Shown: one piece after another, positions 43,718-53,276 of the stretch
Layout: each line of letters opens with the position of its first letter
Position numbering within the stretch: the first letter of the stretch is position 1
Made by a program: the position numbers and the translations under genes
Notes under the pieces: generated by a model
Database searches by the model: none
Seen by the model: only the letters and a program-made list of their open reading frames with translations
Told to the model about the DNA's origin: nothing
NCBI GenBank assembly: GCA_954871525.1
Contig: OX940863.1
Coordinates: forward strand, 5,494,001 to 5,558,000
Direction of reading: 5' to 3'
Length of the DNA: 64,000 bases
Source: Parietaria judaica
Taxonomy: Eukaryota > Streptophyta > Magnoliopsida > Rosales > Urticaceae

Positions 43718-45792
43718 ATGTCGCCACCAAGCGAGTCCACCGGAGGAGAGCTGACGACGGCAAGGAAGATCGGATCAAAGGAAATAACGTGATGCTTCAT
43801 TACCCAATGCTCACGAAGAGCAATTACTCGGTGTGGGCGTTGAAGATGCGAGTGAACTTGCAGGCGCAAGGAGTTTGGGAGGCTGTGGCAGGCAGTGACG
43901 TCGAAGGGCGCAAGGAGAGGATGGCATTTGCCGCAATCTACCAAGGAGTTCCGGAAGATGTCATTCTCATGATCGCCGAGAAGGATTCCGCAAAGGAGGC
44001 GTGGCCGACACTTCGAACCATGTACATGGGCGCAGATCGCGTCAAGGACGCAAAGGTCGAGACCTTGAAGAGTGAGTTCGAGGTTTTGAGGATGAGGGAA
44101 AGCGAATCAATTAATGATTTCGCTATGCGGCTCACGTCCATTGTGACAGGCATACGCTCGCTAGGAGACAAGGTGGAGGAGACCACCGTCGTCAAGAAGT
44201 TTCTCCGAGCAGTGCCTCACAAGTACATGCAGATCGTGACATCGATTGAGCAGTTCGGCGACCTTAAGACCATGACGGTCGAGGAGGTTGTTGGTCTCCT
44301 CTAAGCCCACGAGGAGAGACTTCGGGGTTACGGTGACAGAGAAGAGGAGAAGCACCTCCTGCTCACGCATGAAGAGTGGACGGCCAGACAGAAGAAAAGC
44401 GGGGGAGCAGACTTTTCTTCTAGCTCATCTGGTCGGAGTAGCTACAGCGGAGACAACAGAGGATGTGGTAGAGGTCGTGGACGAGGGCGAGGTCAAGACA
44501 CGCGAGGTCGCGGCAGTGGTGCACCCCGTCAAGAAAGCACGACCAGGAGAGACAAGAGCACAGTGAAATGCTATAATTGTCAGAAGCTTGGGCACTTTGC
44601 TTCAGAGTGCCGCAGCAAGAACCACAAGGAGGAAGCGAATCTGATGAGATTCAATGAAGACCAGCCGGCTCTGATGTTTGCCGAACAGGAGGTGAGCCTG
44701 GACGGACAAGAAGACGAGGAGACGATCCTCGTAGGCGAGAGAGAGCAGACCTGCCCAAAGAGCAGATAGCAGAGAGCAGACCTGCTCAGAATCTGAGCAG
44801 ACACCAGAGATCAGAGACTAGCGACCAGAGAGCTCCGAGCAGAGAGCAGAGATCAGAGACCAGACAGAAGAGACCAGAGACCAGACACCAGAGATCAGAG
44901 ATCGGACCAGCTCGGAGATTGTATTCCTGATCGAGGACAAGGTTATTGCGAACCTCCTCGTTGACGGAGAGCAGAAAGTCTCTATCGATGTCTGGTACCT
45001 AGACAATGGCGCGAGCAACCACATGACATGAGACCGAGCTAAGTTTGAAGAGCTTGATGAGAAGATCACAGGAAACGTGAAATTTGGCGATGGATCAATC
45101 GTCGAAATTAGAGGCAGAGGGTCCATCTTGTTCGTGTGCAAGAACAAGGACCTACGCCTCATGACTCAGGTCTACTACATTCCAAAGCTTAAGAGTAACA
45201 TCATCATCCTCGGACAGATGACAGAGACCGGCACACAGTGGTGATGTCTGGTCCCTATCTGAAGATGTGGAACAGAAGTGGCAACCTGCTGATGAAGGTG
45301 AAGAGAGCACCGAACAGGTTGTACAAGATTCTCCTGGAGACAGGCCAGCCCGTCTGCTTAATGGCGTCCCTAGCAGACCCGGCCTGGTTGTGGCATGCGA
45401 GACTTGGGCACGTAAACTTCTACGCGCTTAAGATGATGGGCGAGAAGGAGATGTCTTTTAGGGTTCCCAAGATTGAACACCCCAACCAGCTATGCGAATG
45501 CTGCATGATCGCGAAACAGGTTAGAGTGCCATTCCCGATCAAGGCCAAGTTTCGAGCAGATCGAACTTTCCAACTGGTGCATGCGGACCTCTGTGATCCA
45601 ATCACCCCAGCAACTCTAGCCGGAAGCAAGTATTTCCTACTACTTGTTGACGACTACAGTCGCTGGATGTGGATCTACACGCTCAAGGAGAAGAGCGGAG
45701 CCTTTGAAATTTTCAAGAAGTTCAAGAGTTTAGTGGAGAATGGGTCCGAACACAAGATGAAGGTCTTGAGAAAAGACCGAGGTGGAGAGTTC
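43718..45792 (+). pseudogene. Gag, protease and integrase relics of copia 3
   Basis: ATG 43718 (MSPPSESTGGEL). A 1-nt deletion near 43785 shifts the frame, and TAA at 44302-44304 ends the capsid frame. The zinc knuckle is at 44563, then TAG at 44767-44769 in a repeated agcagag/accagaga stretch. The protease motif DNGASNHMT runs into TGA (45029-45031). Integrase 45238-45792 keeps HARLGHVNF, CECCMIAKQ and LLVDDYSRWMW, and is cut by copia 4. Confidence 0.88.
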
Positions 45793-48543
45793 TGTTGGAC
45801 ATATGTGTCCTTAAACAAGATATTTTATCCATTTGTAAAAGATTATGACAAGTCGTTGAATAAAGATGATGCTTATTATGATAATCTTATTATAGTTTCT
45901 GGTAGAGTAAAATAGAATGTTTGATTCCTTAGTTCATAAAGGATGCAATTATGTTATTATTATCACAACAGAGTCAATGTGAGGAAGAATTAATAATCAT
46001 AATAAATGAACTTAAAATGTCCGTGACCTGATTAACTGGGTGGGAGCCCATTAATCGTATAAGGTCATTAATGTGACTAAGTGACAATCCTATTCTGGAT
46101 TTTGTGTGTGTGTCACACTCACTAGAAGTGCATTAAGTATGAAGTGTCTTCATACTGGACTGGACCTGACTTAAACTCCGGAAGTTATCATATAAGACCG
46201 TCACTGATAACTTGGAGTTGAGTCACTAGTAGATGATCAAATGGATATTCGATCTAAGTCCTGAGTGATCTTAAGTCCAAGCTGCTGGCTTGATTGTTCT
46301 TTGATTTAACCGTTAAAGAACACGAAATATTACCGCTGTTCCCAACACTATTATTTTGGGAACATGATAGTCAGCAGTAAGGATAGCTTGGTCATAGACA
46401 TGGGCATCACACAGCTCTCTTCAGAGTGATGATGATTCCCTTGATTGTCGGTGGTGAGAAGTGAGAGGTACCCGTGCGCAACTTATGAATCGAAACCATA
46501 AGTGGGTTACTCATAATATTACTGACTGAGTCAAGGATGAAAATGCAATGAGGGGCATAACGGTAGAAACCGCCTGCTCGTGTGTGGATCATCAAGTGAA
46601 AGATCAATAACCCGAATTTGATTGTATCAATGGACACCCTGCTGTTATAAAGGGAATAATATATACCGTATCACTAAAGAGTGCAGCCTCGGGTCTGTAG
46701 TGGAATCACTTCGAGGTTTGACGAACAACTAGCAGTTCGTTGGAGCTTAAGTGATACGGGTCCATGGTCCCCAGGATAGATCCGTAACGGATGATACGTA
46801 CGTGATTAAAATACATTCTGGATAATGTTTAATCATTTGGCTTGACTTATAAAACTGAAAGGTCTGTGGCAGACGTCAGATAGTTTTATCGTTAGCGTGG
46901 CAAAAGTACCATATTTTGGTACACGAAATTAACTGATAAAATAAAGTTATAATTTAGATTTTCTATCAGGACCATGTTGTTGGAAATTAAATTCTAAGCA
47001 ACTTTGCTTTTTAAACCGAGTCATTTCGACTTACGGTTAGTGATTTATGGATTTTCTAAGTTTATGATCGGTTCGATAAACTTTGAAATTAAATCACATG
47101 TCACGAATTTAAATGATGTTGTGGCACCATGACATTTTAATGTGTGATATTGAGATCAGGAAATATTAATATAATTTAATGATTTAGATTTAATTATTAA
47201 TATGTTATTAATAATTAATTAGTAATTAATAGATTTATATTAATAAATAAATATATATATTTATATATATCTTTATATGTGTAAATTCGAATTAGGGTTT
47301 CATAATATGAAACCCTAGGCAATTCGAATAATATGATTTGGTCTTTCCATATTTGCGGCATAAGTACCAAATGTTTTGGTATCTTGGCAAATCCCTAAAA
47401 TCAATTTAATCCATTGGATCGATTATGATTTAATATCAACCGTTGGATTAGGATATTGATAAATTCGAATTTAATAACTTGGTAACCAAGTTTCATTTTT
47501 CGAATTTGGTTAATTAATTATATCCGTTAGATCGGTCTAAGATTTAATCTTTACCGTCGGATTGGAAATTAATTAATTATATATATTTATATAATTTTCG
47601 AATTATAGGTTAAGGATAAAATCGAAATTGTTTTTAATAAATCTTTTTATATTTGATTTTATCCTAAACTAATTTGATCCATTAGATCGGTTTAAAGATT
47701 TATCTCAACCGTTGGATCTAGATAATGATAATTCGAATTTTAATATAAATATATATGATAATTCGAATTTAATAAAGATAAGTAGATAAGATTGGATTTT
47801 TGATTTATCCAAATCTTTCTTATTTAATTAAATCCCTAATTAATTATATCCATTGGATTTAGATGAGATTAAATCTGAACCATTGGATTAAGATAATTAA
47901 TTATATTTAATATATAGAATTCGAATTTTAGGGAGGGAATTTCTCCAATTTGGTTAAGGTTTGAGCCTATAAATAGGAGGCTCATTCTACACATTTTTCA
48001 CACCTTTCCCCAGAGAAAAATTCGAACTCTCCCTCTTCCTCAGGGTCTGCGAATTTTCTCTCTGATCTCTCTTTTCTGGTTTGGCTTAGGAGACTATTTC
48101 TCCGGAAGCTTAAAAAGAACCATCAGTTAAAATTTTGTGACGGAGTCCTGCCGGCGAAGCACACGCTTCGGTACGAGGATTCCAGGAGAATATCCCGGAA
48201 GATCACGGGAGTTTCCCTCAGCTCCGGCGGAGCCCTGCCCGATTCAGAACGCGCAGCCGGAAGTCATCAATAGAGGTACGGCCTTATGCATTGAGTTAAT
48301 AAATGCAACCATTTACTGCTTTCTATTTATTTCCTATTATGACTAGATTATTAATAATGATATATGAATATTAAATTACATAATATTTATCAGATCTTGT
48401 GAAATGGTTATTATCCGATATCCGGACCGTTGGACGGATAACAAGTTATTCCGCTTTAAAATTAATTTTTTAAATGTTACCCGGACGGTTCGGAGGCTCA
48501 ATTCGTGATAATTTTCAAGGAATCCGAGACGTGATCTCCAACA
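45793..48543 (+). repeat. 5' LTR of copia element 4
   Basis: 2751 bp, unusually long for copia. U3 contains four spaced copies of a ~40-bp motif (47409-47448, 47522-47561, 47677-47718, 47848-47890). TATA box tataaata at about 47969, followed by a pyrimidine-rich leader. Confidence 0.94.
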
Positions 48544-48545
48544 AT

Positions 48546-48557
48546 TGGTATCAGAGC
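48546..48557 (+). other. Primer binding site of copia element 4
   Basis: tggtatcagagc, complementary to the 3' end of initiator tRNA-Met, 2 nt after the LTR. Confidence 0.9.
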
Positions 48558-50405
48558 CATGGTTCAAGGATAAATAATTACGTAATTTAATTAATGGGTT
48601 TAAGAACGAATTATTTGATGAATAAAATTAATTATTTAAAATTGAAAATTTGAATTTCTAGATATTTTAAATATTAATTTAAAATAAGAATATTACCCGA
48701 CCCGAAAAATCGGACTGGGTAGTTGGACCGGGCTGCCCTTGGCAGCCCAGCCCGAGAATCCCGCAGCGAGCAGGGGCTGCCGCTGCAGCCCCAGGGAGTT
48801 CGCAAGGGAAAGGCCCACGGGCCAGGCCCACGAGCAAGGCCCTCGCCAAGGCCATTCGGCCAGGGCAAGGGCGCCCGTGTGGGCCTGGCGGGCTGGCCGC
48901 AGGCCACGCTGCCTGGCAGCGGATTGGGCCTGCAGGCCCAGCCCGAAGTGCCAGGGCAATGCCATGGCCTACCCGTGGGCTGTCCCTGCCCATTCCATGG
49001 ACATGTGGGCCCGGGCTTAAGCCCGGAGGGCCCACGTGCAATTTTTTATATGGGTCGTATTTTTATTCCGACCCGGATCCCGTGGATTAATTATTAATTA
49101 TTATTAATGAAATTAATATTTATGAATTAAAATTAATTATGATTAATTAATATGAATTAAAATATGGATGTTATTTCCGGATAAATAACATTGTCTTATT
49201 TTAATTAATTCATAAAATTAAATATGGATGTTATTCAATAATTAAATAACATTGTCTTATTTAATAAATTAAAATATGGATGATAATATTCGAAGAATAA
49301 TATCATTGTCTTATTTTAATATTTCATAAATAATTATTAAAAGGGCATTAAAATGTTTAATGATAATTCTTAGAGAATAAGTATCATTAATTATTAATAT
49401 TCATCATAGATATAATTTGATATAACCTATTTTCATAACCCTCAAACGTAGTGTCTATGTTTAGATCATTATTAATATGTCTATATAGGATAGATATAAA
49501 TAATAAAGAGTAAATATAAAAGTGTTAATTATTAGTCGGAAAAATTTCAAACGTACAATCTTGCCTAAGGAAGAGGGAATCAAAAGTGGGGCCGGTTCAC
49601 CATCCACTTCTGGGTGACCGGTTAGGACCCCTCCCATCGACCTGGAGAGCGTACGTTTTGATCTATCACTACCGACGAAATAATAAACACATTTTTAGGG
49701 CTTATTTAAAATTACGTGTCGTAATAAATAAAGACAAAATATAAACTTTTAATGTGTCATTAATAGACAGTTTATATATTAAGTTTTTATAACTTAGAAA
49801 TTAAAAACATTATTTCCGAAAAACAATGGCAAGTATAGAATAAAACAAAGGTCTCCATTATTACTTTCACAAGGTCTGCTAACCACACCGCCTCGAGTCA
49901 CCCTAGTGTGTCCATTCCCTAAGGAAGGTGTGCTTGTGGGAGGTTTGACACCGTGATAGTTCCAAAAGAATATGGGGACGGAGGAATCTTGGAAATGGAC
50001 CGCGAGTCACCCTGGAGTGACCATTCCCTAAGGACGACGTTTCCAAGAGGATCCCGAGAACCGAAAATAATGGATTAAGCTTGCACGGAAGTTGGTGCTT
50101 CCCGACCGTCTATGGTGATAGTTAATAATCATAGAGGACTTGGTGGTTCTTGTTATGAATATTAAATAAGTTTATGACTAAAACTTAGTTTAACCAAACT
50201 ACACGGTTGATACCGCGAGTCACCCTAGAGTGACCATGCCACTAAGGACGGCAACGACGTGTACAGTCGGTTAAATTATCACGAAATAGTTAAAGGGTTT
50301 ATTTAACGTTTTTCCCATGAACATGTTTGCATCATGTAACTATTTCAAATAAAATATTTTTCTAAACATTCTACCTATAATAAAGTTTAATAAGTTTCTT
50401 TTTCA
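48558..50405 (+). other. Leader of copia 4 with GC-rich block and hairpin repeats
   Basis: No protein domain is recognised. 48719-49045 is strongly GC-rich (repeated aggccca, gggcctg) between AT-rich flanks; open frames on both strands there are composition artefacts. 49135-49330 repeats attaaaatatggatg and acattgtcttatttaat. Three copies of a gagtcaccctrgagtgacc-type hairpin sit at about 49893, 50002 and 50216. A gag gene would be expected here and is not present. Confidence 0.7.
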
Positions 50406-51202
50406 ATGCCAGTTAATATGTCTAAAGCTATTAATGTCTCGGATGATGAAAAAGATTCGGTCAACTCTGGTCCTCCATCTGAGTTTGAGCTACCGATATT
50501 TGAAGAAGGCAGTGCTTGGTTCAAGTCTGATAATGAATATGAGTTACTCAGTTTCTTATTAGACCAGTATCCAAACAAAAGTCAATCCTTTAAAGATTCG
50601 GTACTCAAAGCCTCGATGGGTGAAATTGAGAGACTAATGAAAAAGGTGAACAAAGTAACGGCTCTTGTCACTCAAGCAATGGCAAAAGATAACAAACGAA
50701 AGACTGAATCGAAAACTGAACCCGGAAGAAAAGAAAGAAAAGTTGGTTTATATGCAATGTGCTTCCAATGTGGAACTAGGAAGAGAGTGCGAGGTCAGCT
50801 GCGATGCAGACTGCACATGAGTTCACAAAAGGGTAAGACCTTTTCTGAATAAGAAATTAGTTTTTTATTGGAGAGATTCAAATCTCAGATCCATAGATTA
50901 AAATTCTAAACATTGCAAACGTTTTTCATGACAGAAGTTGCTTCTGCTAAGAAGAAAAACGGAAATGGAGCCTTATGCATTGAATGCTGGCTCAAACCAA
51001 GAGCAAAGGGGCACACAATGTGCCGAGAACATCTGCGGGCTTGGAGAGGTAATGACTCTTCTGTTAACCCCGAAATTAGTTTTTATTGGAGAGATTCAAA
51101 TCTCAGATCCATAGATTAAAATACTAACATTTGTTCATTTTCTTTTCAGGATTCAGCAGGAGCTCTGTTGATGAGAACTCAGCAGGAAACGAAAGCAGCT
51201 AG
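50406..51202 (+). CDS. Three-exon accessory protein with two C-x2-C-x11-C-x2-H motifs, in copia 4
   Basis: Exons 50406-50832, 50935-51048 and 51150-51202 have GT/AG borders and matching phase 1, giving 594 nt (197 codons plus stop). The N-terminal half is acidic (SDDEKDS, EFELPIFEEG). The middle is a likely helix (EIERLMKKVNKVTALVTQAM), then Lys/Arg-rich. Motif 1: C119-x2-C122-x11-C134-x2-H137. Motif 2: C157-x2-C160-x11-C172-x2-H175. The identical spacing suggests two metal-binding knuckles. The two introns are near-identical over about 50 bp (50852-50904, 51070-51121), so exon 2 arose by tandem duplication of the end of exon 1 with its intron. It is not a copia gag (no C-x2-C-x4-H-x4-C). I recognise no family. 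It may be a captured host gene or an element-specific accessory gene; nucleic-acid binding is only an inference. ATG 50418 is an alternative start. Confidence 0.65.
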
Positions 51203-51497
51203 TACTCGAGTGTCTCGAAGAAGGAAGCATGCTTTGAGTTTATATTCGATTTAAGTTTATTGTTATCATTAATTTTGCATTGTTAAAATCTCGATTTATT
51301 TTTGGATATTGATTGCATGGAATGATTCTTAATTAATAACGTTTTTCGAATTATTTTGCAATATCCAGATAAATATAGTGACAATTATTTTTGTTTCATC
51401 TATAGTATTTAATTACTCTAATTGATTTATTTAGATCAAATGTCATTTTTAATCATGATGGTTAATAGAGAATGAAATTAGAGGATATTATTCACAA
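51203..51497 (+). other. Spacer between accessory gene and RT ORF of copia 4
   Basis: AT-rich, no ORF, no recognisable integrase remnant. Probably 3' UTR of the accessory transcript plus 5' sequence of the RT ORF. Confidence 0.5.
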
Positions 51498-53261
51498 ATG
51501 GGATCTTGTGACAAAGTCACAACGACGATAACAGTGTCTGTTATCAAAGAGAGTGCGGAAACCACGGTCCCAAATCAGAACCAAGGGGTACTCAGACGTA
51601 GTGGGAGGTTCAAAAGACCTGTTGAACGCTACGAGCACACCCAGTTGGAATTTCACCTAGCTGTCACAGACACTAGTGTTGAAGATCCCATAGGCTACAA
51701 GCAAGCTATGGTTGATCCTGATAAGGGAGAATGGCAGGAAGCCATGAACCAAGAAATAGAATCAATGGATTCTAATGAAGTCTGGGAACTTGTAGACTTA
51801 CCGGATGGCTTCAAAACCATTGGCTGTAAGTTGGTATACAAGCGAAAGAGAGGAGTGGACGGGAAGGTTGAAACCTTCAAGGCTAGACTAGTGGCAAAGG
51901 GTTTTACCCAGAGGGAAGGTATTGATTTCGATGAGACCTTCGCTCCAGTCGCTAAGTACAAGTCCATCCGGATTCTCATGGCCATAGCCTGTAGTCTCAA
52001 TTACGAGATTTGGCATATGGACGTCAAAACCGCCTTCCTGAACGGGTACATTGACGAAAACATCTATATGGACCAACCAGAAGGGTTCGTGCAACAGGGT
52101 CAAGAAGGGAAGGTTTGCAGATTACTCAAATCCATCTATGGATTGAAGCAAGCTTCCAGATCCTGGAATCTAAGGTTCGATGAAACCATCAAAACCTATG
52201 GATTCATTCAAAACGTCACTGAGGCCTGCATCTATAAACTCAATGACGAAACCGTGGAAATTTTTCTTGTTTTGTACGTCGACGATATTCTTCTCATTGG
52301 AAACAGTGTGAAGAAATTATCGGACGTAAAGGCGTGGCTATCTACGCAGTTCCAAATGAAGGACATGGGTGAAGCCAGTTATGTTCTTGGGATCCGTATT
52401 TTCAGGGATCGCAACAACAGGCTTCTGGCCTTATCTCAAGCAGCTTACATTGATAAGGTGCTTGAACGTTTTGCAATGGCAAACTCCAAGGGAGGTAATT
52501 TACCGACCAGACATGGAGTGTTCCTCAGTAGGAAACCATGCCCAACTTCTCCGGAAGAGCAAGATGTGATGAGGCGAATACCCTATGCTTCAGCAGTGGG
52601 AAGTCTGATGTACGCTATGCAGTGTACTAGGCCAGACATCTGTTACGTTGTGGGAATTGTTAGCAGATACCAATCCAACCCTGGTATGGCTCACTGGACA
52701 GCATTGAAGAACATTCTCAAGTATCTTCGGAGAACGAGAGACTATATGTTAGTGTTTTCAGGATCAGAACTGAATCCACTAGGATACACTGATTCAGACT
52801 TTATGTCTGATAGAGACGCGAGAAAATCGACGTCAGGAGCGGTGTACACCCTTGCTGGTGGAGCGATATTCTGGAGAAGCGTAAAGCAATCCTGTATCGC
52901 AGATTCCACAATGGAAGCTGAATACGTGGCAACTTGTGAGGCAGCCAAAGAATCAGTTTGGCTCAAGAATTTCTACATAGAACTGGGAGTTGTTCCAGAT
53001 GTAGATGGGCCCCAAACACTATACTGTGACAACAGTGGTGCGGTGGCAAATTCTAAAGAGCCCAGAGACCATAAAAAGGCGAAACATATAGAACGTAAAT
53101 ACCATCTCATAAGAGAAATAGTGCGTCGTGGCGACGTGAGGGTTGTGAAAATAGCTTCGGAAGACAATCTGGCTGATCCATTCACCAAGACGTTGCCAGA
53201 GAAAATATTCAGGAAGCATCTGGAAAGTATGGGTCTGAAAGACATGGGTCATCTTCTTTAA
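51498..53261 (+). CDS. Copia reverse transcriptase-RNase H ORF, intact
   Basis: 587 residues without a stop. Begins with the linker that normally joins integrase to RT (LRRSGRFKRPVERY, 32-45). [19 protein letters not shown] (128-144), MDVKTAFLNG (174-183), YVDD (260-263, complete). RNase H: YTDSDFMSDRDARKSTSG (430-447), DSTMEAEYVATCEA (469-482), YCDNSGA, KHIERKYHLIRE. It copies RNA into cDNA in the particle and degrades the RNA strand. Integrase and protease are missing upstream, so integration would need help from another element. ATG 51498 is the first in-frame Met. Confidence 0.92.
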   Translation: MGSCDKVTTTITVSVIKESAETTVPNQNQGVLRRSGRFKRPVERYEHTQLEFHLAVTDTSVEDPIGYKQAMVDPDKGEWQEAMNQEIESMDSNEVWELVDLPDGFKTIGCKLVYKRKRGVDGKVETFKARLVAKGFTQREGIDFDETFAPVAKYKSIRILMAIACSLNYEIWHMDVKTAFLNGYIDENIYMDQPEGFVQQGQEGKVCRLLKSIYGLKQASRSWNLRFDETIKTYGFIQNVTEACIYKLNDETVEIFLVLYVDDILLIGNSVKKLSDVKAWLSTQFQMKDMGEASYVLGIRIFRDRNNRLLALSQAAYIDKVLERFAMANSKGGNLPTRHGVFLSRKPCPTSPEEQDVMRRIPYASAVGSLMYAMQCTRPDICYVVGIVSRYQSNPGMAHWTALKNILKYLRRTRDYMLVFSGSELNPLGYTDSDFMSDRDARKSTSGAVYTLAGGAIFWRSVKQSCIADSTMEAEYVATCEAAKESVWLKNFYIELGVVPDVDGPQTLYCDNSGAVANSKEPRDHKKAKHIERKYHLIREIVRRGDVRVVKIASEDNLADPFTKTLPEKIFRKHLESMGLKDMGHLL

Positions 53262-53262
53262 G

Positions 53263-53276
53263 CACAAGTGGGAGAT
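53263..53276 (+). other. Polypurine tract of copia 4
   Basis: acaagtgggagat immediately before the 3' LTR. Confidence 0.75.

Larger units (their letters stand above)
43154..45792 (+). mobile_element. Copia element 3, 5' part
   Basis: Continues at 56076-57161. The target duplication ATAGT at 43149-43153 and 57162-57166 proves the two parts are one insertion. It has a 5' LTR (43154-43687), a primer site (tggtatcagag, 43690), and gag to integrase as far as the second Asp region (KDRGGEF), where copia 4 starts at 45793. Same family as copia 2. Confidence 0.95.

Noticed and set aside
46407..46637. 76-residue minus-strand frame present in both copia 4 LTRs (also 53891-54121)
   Set aside because: Identical in both copies only because LTRs are duplicates. 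No domain or start context.
48679..49097. Overlapping frames of 77-124 residues on both strands
   Set aside because: Result of the GC-rich block in the copia 4 leader. Pro/Gly/Arg/Ala-rich, no domain, all frames open.
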